From Elymus sibiricus (taxonomy: Eukaryota > Streptophyta > Magnoliopsida > Poales > Poaceae), in the NCBI GenBank assembly GCA_039707655.1, contig CM077667.1, positions 158,762,642-158,826,641 on the forward strand: a stretch of DNA of 64,000 nt, written 5' to 3'. This document shows positions 46,067 through 58,039 of the stretch, in pieces. The notes under the pieces are model-generated. The model saw only the letters and a list, made by a program, of their open reading frames with translations. It was not told the DNA's origin and did not search any database. A program made the translations under genes and the position numbers. The first letter of the stretch is position 1. Each line of letters begins with the position of its first letter.

Positions 46067-47587
46067 TGTTAGGGCATATTTCTCCCTTAGTGGTTTTGGT
46101 GATTGATGACAATACTTTTGCGGACTAATCGTGTGCATTGAGCATTTCAGATATTCCATCACTTGGCATAAGACGATTGATGCCCCTCGGAGCTTTTATA
46201 AAGACGGTGTTTTTCTTGCGTTTCTTTTTCGGTGGTATTGAGTCGTAGGAAAACCGTACTATTAAGAGGGGGTCCGCTTTGGAAAGGTATGGGTGGAATC
46301 AACACGTACACAACTCCATATGCACCCACATTCCCTTCCGGCAACTTGGAGATCTTGTCTGGGCAGTCTTCCTGTCACCCAAGCGGTAGTACCGCTCGGT
46401 ACCACGGTAGTACCGCTTATGCGGTAGTACCGCTGTGGTCTACCGCAGCTAGTACCGCTTGGGGGATTTCCTTCTGGTATCCTGTTTCTTCTTGCGGTAG
46501 TAGAGCGGTAGTAGTGCGGTAGTACCGCAGTGCGGTACTTCCGCTTTCTAGTACCGCTTCAGTACCGCTTGCTGAAATTCTTCTGGTATCCTGTTTTCTT
46601 CTCGCGGTAGTTGAGCGGTAGTACCGCTCTGCGGTGCGGCTGCTCCAGTACCGCTCTACTCCCTGGTCTCTGCTGTTCTGCGGCCCATAGCGGTAGTACC
46701 GCTTTGTGGGCACGGTAGTACCGCTCAGTGCGGTACTACCGCTCAGTATTTGGGACTACCGCTCAAGCGGTAGTACCGCTCTCCGGAGCGGTAGTACCGC
46801 TTGTGTGTGCGGGCTGAGCATAGGTAATGGTTGGATTCTATCCCCACTATATAAAGTGGGTCTTCTTCTCCAACCAGCTTTACCTCTTATCCTCTATCTC
46901 CATTGTTGCCCCCAAGCTCCATCTTTGCCCTATCTCTCTCCCTAGCCAACAAAACTTGTTGATGTTCTAGGGTTTGGAGGAGAGGGCCTCGATCTACATT
47001 TCCACCAAGAGATATTTGATTTCCCCCCACTAATCCCTTGCGGATCTTGTTACTCTTGGGTGTTTGAGCATCCTAGACAGAAGAGGTCACCTCGGAGCCA
47101 CATTCCATTGTGGTGAAGCTCCGTGGTGGTGTTGGGAGCCTCCAATTAAGTTGTGGAGATTGCCCCAACCTTGTTTGTAAAGGTTCGGTCGCCGCCTTCA
47201 AGGGCACCACTAGTGGAATCACGGCACCTCGCATTGTGTGAGGGCGTGAGGAGAATACGGTGGCCTTAGTGGCTTCTTGGGGAGCATTGTGCCTCCACAC
47301 CGCTCCAACGGAGACGTACTTCCTCTCAAAGGGAAGGAACTTCGGTAACACATCCTCGTCTTCACCAGCTCGACTTGTGGTTATTTCTTACCTTTACATT
47401 TTGCTTGCTTTACTTGTTTTGTATCCCTTACTTGCTTGTGTTGTGATTGTTAGCATCATATAGGTTGCTCACCTAGTTGCATATCTAGACAACCTATTTT
47501 GTTGCTAACCCTAATTTATTAAGAAAAGCTAAAAATTGGTAGTTGCCTATTCACCCCCCCCTCTAGTCAACCATATCGATCCTTTCA
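46067..47587 (+). repeat. E 3' LTR (1521 bp)
   Basis: Aligns end to end with 35225-36744; about 13 substitutions and one homopolymer base differ. It ends CCTTTCA, followed by the target duplication AATAT (47588-47592). Confidence 0.92.
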
Positions 47588-47592
47588 AATAT

Positions 47593-48769
47593 GTCATAGG
47601 AATTGGAGGATACGAGTGCTAGTCCGGCAACACCTTCATCTTGACTATAGTCAGAGTTGGAATGGTACCTTCTCTCGGATTGCTTGTCGGAATCGGAGCG
47701 GGAAACCCATTCACCAACATGAGCTTGATGTCTTCTTCTTGTGTAGCTCTTGGTGTACTTGTCCTTCTTCTCCGAGTCTCTCCGGGAGGGTCTTCGTTCA
47801 TAGCGATCTTCTCTACTCCTTCTCTCTCTACGAGGTGACTCATCTCTTGAGCTTCTTCTTCTAGGTGACTCTTCTCTTCTCTTGTGGGGAGCCGTGCACT
47901 CATTGTAAAAGTGTCTGGGTCATCCACAATTGTAACAATTCCGGTCACGACTAGATGAACGCTTCTCTTCATATCTTGAGTTGGAGCTTCTCTCTTTGCC
48001 TCTATTCTTGTAGAATTTTTTGAACTTCTTGACCATGAGACTTATAACTTCATTGGTAACAAGGTAGTCACTTGAGGAAGCGGGAGTGTCACTTGTAGCT
48101 TTGTATGCACCGCTTGGCTTGGTGTGAAGCTCTTCTTTGTCCTTGAGTGTCATTTCATGAGCAAGAATCCTTCCAATGACTTCCGTGGGCTTGAGATCTT
48201 TGTAGTTTGGCATCATTTGGATCAATGTGCACATGGTGTCATACTTTCCATCCAAGGCTCTAAGAATTTTCTTGATGATGAATTTGTCGGTCATCTCTTC
48301 ACTTCCTAAGCCGGCAATCTCATTTGTGATGAGACCAAGCCTAGAGTGCATTTCCGCGACTCCTTCACCATCCTTCATCTTGAACTTGTCAAGTTGACTC
48401 TGTAGCACATCCAACTTAGATTCCCTGACGGATTCGGTACTTTCGTGCATATCGACCAAAGTATCCCAAATTTCCTTTGCATTCTCAATACGGCTTATCT
48501 TGTTGAACTCTTCGGGGCATAGGCAGTTGAATAGAATGTCGCATGCTTGAGCGTTGTATTGCAACATCTTCAATTCTTCCGCGGTCGCTTCACGATCTGG
48601 TTCCTTTCCATCACCAAAGAATTCACCTTGCAATCCAACATGAACAATAGCCCAAAATGGCGGGGTTATGACCAAGAATATGCATTTTCATTTTGTGCTT
48701 CCAACTAGCAAAGTTTGTACCATCAAAATATGGACCTCTACGATGATAATTTCCCTCACTAGACGCCAT
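47593..48769 (-). pseudogene. A2 gag, N-terminal half
   Basis: ATG 48769-48767 opens MASSEGNYHRRGPYFDG. A one-base frameshift near 48660 joins it to the long frame that contains the Copia gag domain (ILFNCLCPEEFNKI ... AKEIWDTLVDMHEST, VAEMHSRLGLITNEIAGLG). The zinc knuckle CYNCG-x-PRHFYNEC (about 47945-47900) is broken by a TGA at its sixth position. An Arg/Ser/Glu-rich stretch follows up to the insertion of E at 47593. The second half is at 35219-34214. Confidence 0.8.
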
Positions 48770-48808
48770 ACTCTCCTAGGTTGTGAAACCAATGCAATGG
48801 AGACCAAA

Positions 48809-48820
48809 GATATGATACCA
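48809..48820 (-). promoter_or_regulatory. A2 primer-binding site, iMet type, diverged
   Basis: Minus strand TGGTATCATATC, matching the iMet primer sequence TGGTATCAGAGC at ten of twelve positions. It starts two bases inside the LTR, the same gap as in E. Confidence 0.8.
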
Positions 48821-48822
48821 CT

Positions 48823-50326
48823 TGTAGGATCCAAAGTATGTCTAGAGGGGGGTGATTAGACTACTTGATCAAAATAGAAATCTAGCCTTTTCCCAATTTT
48901 AGAGGTTGGTGAGTTTTAGCAATTATATCAAGTCAAGCACACCCTACACATGCAAGTCTAAGAGTATAGTAGCGGAAAGTAAACACATGCACATATAAGT
49001 AGAGGGAAGGGATAGGAAGATCAAACGCAATGGGCGACACGAAGATCTTTCCCGTGGTTTCGATAGGTGGTGCTATCGTACGTCAATGTTGATGGAGACT
49101 TCAACCCACAGAGGGTAACGGTCACGAGAGTCCACGGAGGGCTCCACACATAAGGGTCCACAAAGTAGAAACCTCGTCTATTCCATCATGGCTTACGTCC
49201 ACGAAGGACTAGCCTCACTCGGGGTAGATCTTCACGAAGTAGGAGATCTCCTTGCCATTACAAACTTCTTGGTTCAACTCCACACGAAGATGGAGGCTCC
49301 CAAGCAACACCTAACCAATCTAGGAGAGACCACTCTCCAAAAGGTAATAGACGTGGTAAGAATGATGAACTCCTTGCTCTTGTACTTCAGAAGATAGTCT
49401 CCTCAGCACACAATCACTCTCTCATAGATTTGGGTTGGTAGAAGAGTTTGATTGGGTGGAAAGCAACTTGGGGAGGCTAAAAATCAAGATTCATATGGTT
49501 GGAGTGAAAGATCTTGATCTCAACACATGACTATGTGGTTCTCTCTAACAAAATGGATGGGGCAAGTGTTGGTTTGTTCTGAGTGCTCTCTCTACGAATG
49601 AGAGGGAGGTGGAGGGGTATATATAGGCTTCTCCAAAAATTCAACCGTTACAGCATTATTGCCCAACTCGGTGAAACCGAAGCAAAAAACTTGGTTGCAC
49701 CGACTAATGCAAAATGTGGCAACTTTTTGCGTTTCGGTGAGACCGATATATAATTCTCGGTGAGTCCGAGTTTGGTTGGCCTCGGCAGTTTCCAGTTTTG
49801 GTATCACCGATTCCTAAAACTCGGAAAGATTCTTAGAAATTGGTTACCCAAAAGTTGGTCATTGATTTCGGTTGCACCGAAATCAAACTTGGTGTCACCG
49901 AGAAGCTAGGGTTTGGCTTTGGATCTGTCTAGGGTTAAATTCGGTAGGGCCTATTTGGAAATATTGGTGGCACCAAATTTGAGTGTTAGGGTTTAGACAA
50001 AATATCTTTGTGGGAGAATTCATGAGTATATTTGGTGGCTAACTCTAAGCACTTGAGCAACCAGATCATCATCATGGATAGCTCATCCCCTTCTAATAGT
50101 ATTAGCTTTCCTATGGACTCAAATCTGATTTCTCACAAAATGCAAAATGTAGAGTCTTGAAGCTTGTTGCCAATTGATGTTCCTTGCATCTAGGGGATCT
50201 CCACACAATCCTTTGCCAATCCATTCATTGAACTTTTCCTGAAATATGCTTGATAAGATCATTAGTCAAATGAAATATATATTGTTATTAATTACCAAAA
50301 CCACATAGGGAGAGGTTGTGCTTTCA
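48823..50326 (-). repeat. A2 5' LTR (1504 bp), intact
   Basis: TGTAGG (48823) to CTTTCA (50326) on the plus strand. It includes the inverted-repeat cluster (about 49660-49980), the TATA box (49618-49625) and the AACGG motif (complement of AACCGTTA at 49643-49650). Followed by the target duplication GCCGC (50327-50331). Confidence 0.85.
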
Positions 50327-50331
50327 GCCGC
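50327..50331. repeat. Target-site duplication of A2, right copy (GCCGC)
   Basis: Identical to 9414-9418; see the left copy. Confidence 0.85.
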
Positions 50332-51057
50332 CACGCCAATCGGATTTGGACACCTAGTCGGGAGATGCCGGCATCGAGATCCAGAGCGGCACACCCTCTC
50401 ACGCAGACCGCTGTCATGGGGGATACCGGAGCGTCACCAGGCCCACCCGCCGCGCCGCCCCCGCAGCCACTACGATCGCCCGCCGCTACGAAGCCAGGGC
50501 TGCCGCCCGGGATCCAGCACACCGTCCGCGCCGTCACAGGTCAGGAGAGCCCCGCCGCCGCCATCCGCTGGGCGGGCTTACCCCGGCCGCATCATTCGGC
50601 GGCTGCGAGGGGCTGGCGGAGATGAGGGGGTGGGTGGGTGGCGGTGGCGGGATTGGGCTCCGCCTGAGCCGCCCCGGGAGACGACGCAGGGGACAAGAGG
50701 GGGTGGGGACCCCATATGAACCATTGTACTTGCTCTATGTACATATATATCATTGGCTGAATGCTGATGTTGAAATGCTCCCAATGCATTTGTGCTTTCT
50801 TTCTGGCTGCGTTTGTGTGAGTGCTTCCTTGGAGAAGAAGCAACTTATATGCCCATGAACATAATCATAAAATGAAAGCCGTGCGGAGGTGGTGTGGTTT
50901 CATGTGAGACTCTGAGTGAGTGTATAACGGGTTGGAAACATGCCCCTTAATTAGGACAGGATGGGGGATGGAAAATTTGTTCATAAGATGCATTGGACCG
51001 AAGAGGAAATTCGATCTGAGCAACAAATGAAATCATTCTATTTTTTACATACCCTAA
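50332..51057. other. Right flank of A2: GC-rich then ordinary sequence
   Basis: 50332 to about 50720 is very GC-rich and continues the sequence interrupted at 9413. From there to 51057 the base composition falls to normal, and I recognise nothing. Open frames in the GC-rich part on both strands are expected from the composition and show no domain. Confidence 0.45.
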
Positions 51058-51339
51058 TCTATATCTATATCTATACCTAATAATAAAGGGGTTATTGCTT
51101 CTGACGGTACATCCTGAAAATTGGAAAGTTGGTAAATATTACCAACCAATGACCTATAAGTGATAAAAAGACATTTCACAGACGGAACCACCCGCCCAGG
51201 CTGACCCATGCAGTAAGAACGTCTTATACTGGGCTCTGCGTTATGGGAGAAGACACAGAGCACACGTTTGGGCCGGCCCATCTATGGGTTCCAAAAAAGT
51301 TTCCGTTTTCTGAGAATTTTGAAATAATTTTTTTAATAA

Positions 51340-51984
51340 ATCATAAAATGTTTGTGGATTAAAAAAATGTTTGCGGTTTCTAAACAAACATTTGCTTATT
51401 CAAAAATGTTGGAAATTTGAAAACAAATGTTCGGGAAATCAAAACATGTTCATGATTTTTTTAAAGTTTGTGTATTATATTGTTTTTATGAAATTGAACA
51501 AATTTTGGTAAATTCAAAAAATGTTCATGAGTGAAAAAATATCCTAAAAATTCAAAAACGGTTCATGTCTTACAAAATAATTTATTGATTCATCAAACGT
51601 TCGCTGATTAAAAAAATGATCATGCATTTCAAATGATGTTCATTAAATTTAAAAAATATTTGTGAAATCAAAAAACTGTTCTGGAGTTTTAAAAATCGTT
51701 CCACCAATGTAAAAAATGTTCATTGTTTCTAGAAATGTTTGTTGATTCAAGAAAATTGTTTAATTTTTTTCACAATTAAAAAATGTTTATTATTAAAAAC
51801 TGTTCAAATTTTTGAAAACAAATGTTTGGGAAATCAATATAGGTTCATGGTTTTTAAAAAAGTTCTAGTATTATTCCTTTTTAATGAAATTGGACAAAAG
51901 TTCGCCAATTCAAAACATGTTCATGAATGGAAAAATGTCCTAAAATATTTAAAACTGTTTGTGTCTTACAAAATAGTTTATTCA
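51340..51984. repeat. Diverged direct duplication of AT-rich 'AAAATGTTC' sequence in H1
   Basis: Two units of roughly 400 bp follow one another; the second continues right of H3 (52734-52877) and of the LINE (from 62444). Matching phrases include 'gaaaacaaatgtt-gggaaatca', 'catgtcttacaaaata-tttatt', 'aaatgatcatgcatt' and 'ttccaccaat'. The order of phrases is kept, so this is a duplication and not just low complexity. Confidence 0.65.
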
Positions 51985-52733
51985 CTAGAAGGGTTGGGCG
52001 CGCTTTGCTACGTTGTTAATGTTTTTGGATTTTTATATATTCAATATATTTTAAAATATCAGGTGTATTTGTTTTTTGAAAAGTTAAACCTCTTTAAATT
52101 TGACCACACTTTTGTAGAAATATATCAGTATCCATAATATCAAATCGGATTCTTTCATAATGAAATATATTTTCGTATTTTATTATTTAGTAATGTGGAT
52201 GTCGATATTTTTGCCTTTGAACTTGGTCAAAGTTTAAAAAAATACTTTTCAATAAACTAATACACCTTAGATTTTATAACGGAGTGAGTATTAGGTTTGG
52301 TTAGTGGGGAAGATTATGGAGTGTCTTTTATTTTCTATTCATATATTACGGTGTTCTGGTGGGCTTTTGCGATGTGATTTTGTGATATGCTAATCAACTC
52401 ATACTTATGTGGGAAAATTTTCCTTGTCGATGGCTGCATGTACTATATTTGTGCTACAATATCACATGTTGACGCCATTTTTTCTAGGTGATGAGAGGGT
52501 GCCTAGGATTGATAAGTTTTTATAAGCTCGTTGCTTCCAATTGATTTGAAGACTTGTTAACCTAGTCAAAATTATGAACGAAATCCAATATTTAATTTTC
52601 CAATGAAATAAGAAAGCATAGTGAATTAAAATAATTGAGTGAGAGATTGTTGATCCAGTCAAAATCGGTGAGCCAATTCCAAATTGATGACCTCAATTGA
52701 ATGAGAGGCCTACAATTCTAGAGAGCTTAGTGA
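51985..52733 (-). mobile_element. H3: small Helitron-like insertion, minus strand (749 bp)
   Basis: On the plus strand A51984 is followed by CTAG (51985-51988), AAGGGTTGGGCGCGC and a weakened hairpin, the mirror of a Helitron 3' end. The right end, GA (52732-52733) before T52734, would be the TC start. It interrupts the second AT-rich unit of H1 between phrases that are adjacent in the first unit, which supports insertion. The hairpin is degraded, and the 5' end is chosen by the alignment, so the exact right limit is uncertain. Confidence 0.5.
52035..52291. mobile_element. Degenerate MITE
   Basis: Imperfect terminal inverted repeats of about 45 bp: 'aggtgtatttgttttttgaaaagt...tttgacca' near 52062-52115 and its complement near 52230-52275. 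The right end 'ataacggagtgagta' is a worn form of the ACGGAGGGAGTA end of Stowaway-type elements. The left end is too damaged to place exactly. Confidence 0.6.
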
Positions 52734-53143
52734 TATAGTATATTTATAAAATGTTTGTCGATTCAAAAAATGATCATGCATTCCAAACAATGTTCGTTAA
52801 ATCAAGAAAATATTCGTTACAAAATAATGTTAGTGAGTTTCAAAAATTGTTCCACCAATTTCCAAAAAATGTTCGTCTAAATGCATCCATGTGGGTGGCG
52901 AGTCATGGCTTTATGGCAGCTCCCCCCCTCTTGGCGATTGTCTGCTCTCCTAGGCGATCTCCCAATCTAGCCAACAAATTCTTCATCTTTCCCACTCATC
53001 TTCTTCGACATTCTTGTATCTCTCCCCTGATCCCAAACTTTCACGACCTCCCATGAAGGATCTTCTCTGGATTTTGATTTCTCTAAGGGGAGGGTTTTTG
53101 CAGATGAGGTTTTCAGATCTACTGGACTTTCGGTTTACCCTAT

Positions 53144-55522
53144 ATGGATGATACCCACTATTTTACTATGGTGGTTTCTTTTCAAAGACATGATTTCGGT
53201 CTTAATGAAGACTCGGTGGCGGCAGCATTGGAATATGCCATTGGAGGATCAGCAATAGATCTATGGGTTCATCATGTGAAGACAAGGTTTTCTCCTTCAA
53301 CGTCTCCTACAAGCAGGTTGGATTTTTTATTATTGATCTTCGTTCTTTTGCTTGTCTTTACGGTGGACCTAATTGAAGAAGATAATTTGATATGTGGAAG
53401 AAGGAATGTGATGCGGAATGGATTTTACTAAGTCCTTCTAAAAAAAGAGCTGCCATAGGCATGATTGCCACGCACAAAACTCCTTCAAAATCTTCCTTCA
53501 AGTCGGCAACAAGTACTACGAAAAGGCTATCTTTTACCACTTTTCAGAATTATAGTGCATGCAATGGTTATCGTTATGCTGCCACCCAAGAATGAAATGA
53601 GGCCACAATTTATGGAGGCTATGATCTTCTAGCTAATGAAAGAGAGGTTATTCATCCATCGTCGCTAGCGGTGCTCCAATGTACAGTAACCTCGTCGTCG
53701 ATCACCTTTGGAATGGTACACACGATGCCATGGACATCTCCCACTCTTGGTGGGAATTTGGTCGGGAATTTTGTTTCGCTAGCTGCCGCTGTAGAGTCAT
53801 CTGGTCCATCTGTCCCACAACCGGAGACCCAATGCAAATCTCAGCGGCCGCGGTCTTTCTGCGAGAAGCCACCTGACGCTTCGATCTCCAATGCATATCC
53901 CTCCCCTCCAAATTTTTTTCTTGCCTCTACTGCAACGACAGCCCAACCCTGCCACCTTTGCCATTGGCTCCACCTCCGCTCACTCCTTTGCCTCCGGCCT
54001 CCCCGTCGGAGTGCCCAAGTGATCCGATGGCGAACTTTGAGATTTATCCTCTTTGTTATCTCCCAGAAGAGCATCACATCATTGATGGTGGTGATGTGCG
54101 CCTCCCACGCACATACGTCACCCCTACTGTTCGCCCAGCACGACAACATGAGACCTTCTGCATTGTTGTGGTAATGCCAATCCTGCCTCCTAATCAAATG
54201 GTCACTTTCAGAGAGCAAGTTGTTGAGTTTCTGCAAGGCAGAGTACTATCAGCTTAGCCATGGATTACAGGTGCGGGGCTATTTGAGTTGCATGATTCTG
54301 CGATGCGATATACTCTAACGCAACACCCCCCCTGGGTAATGATCATTTTGTGTGTTTCTTTAACCATGATGAGGCTGAAGAGTTTAGGGGGCCTCATGGT
54401 TTCTGCAAGGGCTGGTTAATGTTTCTTGGGTTCCTCTGTATTATCGCAATGGAAACAACTTAGCTGAGGCAGTTGGTACTTTTGGAAAATTTCACTATTG
54501 GAATGAACAAGATCCTCATAAAGTGCGGTCATTGGTGTATGCCTCATTTCCTGAAGCAATCTTAGTCCCTAGAAGTGTGGTTTCTAATGATTTCTCTAGT
54601 GGAGAGGGCCAAAAGTTTCATGGACAACATCATGCTATGTGCTGGCTATCAACTTTGCTAACCAAATGCCCCAATATGAAGATCAGATGCCATTTGATGG
54701 CAACCCTCATCCTCTGCCTAGACAACCGATACATGAGCCACACAACTTTGTTCTTCCACCATATGATGCTATTGGGTGGAATGATGTGCCCCAAGATAAT
54801 CATCAACAACAGAATGGCAATGATCACAATCAAGAGAAAAATGGCACTGAACCTGAACCCATGATGGAAGTGGTGGTAAGTCAAGAGTCTATGGTGCTAA
54901 ATGTCTTTGAAAATTCTGGTTCAGTTAACTTACAGGTTCAGGAAGCAGGGGTTCAGCAATAGCTTGCTATTGTTCCATATCAGCCCCTTGTTATCAACCA
55001 GCAACATATATTTATTAGTACAATTTTGCTGCCAGTTAGCCCTTTATTGCCACCTGAAATGGTGTGGAAGGTCCTTTGCTATGCTGCTGAACTCTGGATG
55101 TATACCCACTCAAGTTCCCAGAGCACAGTTTTCTAGACATTTTGGGCCTGTCATATGCCCAAAAAGAAGCTGGGAGATTGCTTTCTCTAATGCTTGTCAG
55201 AAGTTTCTGTTGAGGAGGCCATGTCTAAGAGGACCAAAGAAAATTTTCTCTAACAAAAAGTCTGCTCAGGTGACTGTTACTGCAAAGAGGCCTGTTGCTA
55301 GGGCCTTTGTCTTTGATACTCTCCAAATTACCCAGGTCATGGAACAATCAGAAGAAAACACAAGCAAACCAGAGGGGATTACAGGCTGACTCTCAGGGTG
55401 TGGACCTCACTTTCACAGCTGCAAAAACAGTGAAAAAGGCCAGAAGCAGAAAGGGGCCTACACCTATAGTTGAGTCTCAAGTCAGTAGGTGTAGCAGAGG
55501 ATCTGTAAGGAGGGATGGATAA
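53144..55522 (+). pseudogene. LINE ORF1 region, heavily broken
   Basis: Pieces in all three frames follow one another. First is MDDTHYFTMVVSFQRHDFG with a 'FDMWKKECDAEW' block (about 53144-53470). Then a Pro-rich part leads to MANFEIYPL...HHIIDGGDVRLPRTYVTP (from 54028), LVYASFPEAILVPR and DQMPFDGNPHPLP (about 54530-54720) and a basic C-terminal part (to about 55522). I recognise this arrangement from wheat LINE ORF1 proteins, which probably bind RNA. No zinc knuckle is visible in the surviving pieces. Confidence 0.6.
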
Positions 55523-57946
55523 ACCTATAATGCAGGAGCTATTAATGGATCCTAGGAAGAAAATACCAAAAGCAAAACCAATCTGTCATCAGGATGCTTC
55601 TACAACTGGCTTTGATCGAGCTGCCAGCAGTACCACCTACAGCCCCTATTGGAGCAATCTAGTCTATTGGACAACAATTGCAAATTGTACATGAACTGTT
55701 AACTATGGAAAAGCTTATGGTTGATCCATCTAAGGACAAGAAGTTTACGTCGAATGATGATTAGTGCTCCATCGGCAACTACGGAATGGCCCTCCCCTTT
55801 TTGGGCCAGTTATCTTTTTTTTTCATGTAATAAATATTGTTACTTTCATGTCTAGAACTTAGGAATGAGGAACTTTATGATATTTTGTTCTGCCTCATAT
55901 GTGGAGGCCTTCAGTGTAAGAATGAATCAGGTCACATGCAGACATTGGAAAGTTATGTGTTGGAATGTAGGGGGGCTTAATTCTGAATTAAGAGAGAGAG
56001 TAGTAAGGTCTAAAACTGATGAAATTCAGTGTGTTGTGCTGTGTTTGTAAGAAACCTTTGAGATATATTATAAAATTCTTCCCCAAATGATTTGAATTTT
56101 TTTTGTTCTCACCATTCAATGGGGCCTCTGGTGGTATATTAATTATCTGGAATTCTTCCATTTTTAACGTCCGCCTTATAGATTGTCAGCAATTTGGAAT
56201 TATTGTGGAGTTCACTTCCAAGCATAACAATGAAAAATGGGTATTGGTGAATGTATATGGTCCATGTCAGGGAATTGACAGAGATAATTTTTTCTCATGG
56301 TTTTATAATATTAACATTCTCATAGATGAAAATTGGCTTCTATTGGGTGATTTCAATTTTATAAGATCTATTGATAACATAAATCTTCCAGGGGGAGATG
56401 CAAATGATATGTTTATTTACAATGAAATCATTGACCACTTGGATCTTCTTGAACTACCTCCAAAGGGAAGAACATATCAGTGGTCAAATATACAGGAAAT
56501 TCCACCATTAGAGCAGCTGGATTGGTTTTTCACCTCAGCAAGCTCGATTGCTTCCTACCCAATGACACAAGTTCTCACTCTCACTAGAGATTCCAGTGAT
56601 CATGTACCATGTGTGGTCAACATCGGTACTAATATTCCTAAGTGTAATTTATTTAGGTTTGAGAATTACTGGGTTGAGCAGCTAGGGTTTTATGAGTGTG
56701 TTCAAAAAAATGGGACATGAGCTCTTTTAGGCCAAATAGCATTACTATTATCTCTGATAAAATGAAGGCTTTGAGATATGCTCTCAAAAGGTGGCAAATG
56801 GGCCTCTCTAAACAGGAAATTTTGATACAGAAAAGCAACAAGGTGATTACATATCTTGACAACCTTGAGGAGGCGAGACCTCTCTTTAGACTCGAATTTA
56901 ATTTCAGGCATATAGTCAAACTTCATGTGGAAAAACTGCTGCATATGCAATATCTCTATTGGAAAAAAGAGATGTACAATTAGATGGATTAAAGCGGGAG
57001 AGGAGAATTCAAAGTTTTCTAGGCTATGGCAACAGAGAGATACAGAAGGAATTCCATTGCTTCCCTGCAACTCCCAGATTGCACTGTCACTTCTAATCAC
57101 TCTCAGATGGCTGCTCACATTTGTCAAACATTTAGAAAAAGAACGGGAGTTGCAAGATGAGTTAATATGAGGTCTGATCTCGGCAATTTAATCTCCTATA
57201 TGGGAGGGCTCTCTGACCTATCAAAACCATTAACACTAAATAAATGGATGATGTGGTCAACGATATGCCCAAATATAAGGCCCTAGGGCCAGATGGTTTC
57301 AATGTCATGTTTTTGAAAAAGTGTTGGAGCATAGTATGCAAGGATTTTTATAATCTACCTTAGGAATTTTATTCCGGTAAGGCAAATTTGGAATGCATTA
57401 GTGGGTCATCTATCACACTCGTACCTAAAAGCAATCACCTAATCCATCAATGATTACAGACCTATTTCTCTCACCGGAGTTCCTATTAAGTTTCCGAGTA
57501 ACCTTGCAGCAAATAGGTTCCAGGAGATGATTATGAGCAGTGTGCACAAAAATCAATATGGGTTCAAAAATACTAGGACAATTCAGGATTGTCTGGCTTG
57601 GACATTGGAATACTTGCACCTATGTCACTAGTCTAAGACGCCAATGTAATCTCAAATTTGGGCTTTGAAAAGGCCTTTGACACTGTGGAACATGAGGCAA
57701 TCTTCTATCTTCTTCTATTATCTACTAAAAGCAAAATACGGGTCAAAAATAGAGAAATTAGAAAGAAAATCCCACATTAATCAGAAAATACTAACCCTTC
57801 ATCTGGTGGACCATTATATTTTAAGGGATATTAGCCGTACGATCTTCGTAACGTGAAAAATTTAGTGGCCCACACAATTTAGCGTTCCACTTGAATCAAC
57901 CTGGACGTGACAACAAATAATTAGCTTAATCATAGTTTAATATCTA

Positions 57947-58039
57947 CTCCCTCCGTCCCAAAATAAGTGACTCAACTTTGTATTAAAGTTAGTACAAAAT
58001 TGAGTTATTTTTGAGTCACTTATTTTGGGACGGAGGGAG
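57947..58039. mobile_element. Stowaway MITE (Thalos-like, 93 bp)
   Basis: CTCCCTCCGTCCC ... GGGACGGAGGGAG is a near-perfect inverted repeat across the whole 93 bp, flanked by TA on both sides (57945-57946, 58040-58041). The phrase 'gactcaactttgta-taaagttagtac' is that of the Triticeae Thalos family as I recall it. Confidence 0.88.

Larger units (their letters stand above)
35225..47587 (+). mobile_element. E: near-complete Copia (SIRE/Maximus-type) element, 12.4 kb, duplication AATAT
   Basis: Identical target duplications AATAT lie at 35220-35224 and 47588-47592. The order is LTR, iMet primer site, gag, protease, integrase, reverse transcriptase, RNase H, spacer with inverted repeats, ORF2, polypurine tract, LTR. 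LTR1 (1520 bp) and LTR2 (1521 bp) differ by about 13 substitutions and one C in a homopolymer. With the commonly used grass rate of 1.3e-8 per site per year this suggests roughly 0.3 million years. It is inserted in the gag of A2 in opposite orientation. Coding damage is light: a stop in gag and frameshifts in pol. Confidence 0.92.
9419..50326 (-). mobile_element. A2: pol-less Copia element, minus strand, split by later insertions
   Basis: In minus orientation the parts are: 5' LTR 50326-48823, primer site 48820-48809, gag 48769-47593, [element E], gag continued 35219-34214, a non-coding leader with inverted repeats 34213-32464, the start of ORF2 32463-32390, [D, B and C], and the 3' LTR truncated at 10716-9419. 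The remainder of ORF2, the polypurine tract and about 200 bp of the 3' LTR are missing, lost in the B/D block. It is the same family as A1, flanked by GCCGC on both sides. No pol lies between gag and ORF2. Confidence 0.85.

Noticed and set aside
50318..50719. 133-codon Pro/Arg-rich ORF
   Set aside because: Begins inside the LTR of A2 and runs into the GC-rich flank; it is a by-product of the insertion.
57947..58039. Perfect hairpin as a microRNA precursor
   Set aside because: Termini, TA duplications and full-length symmetry identify a Stowaway MITE.
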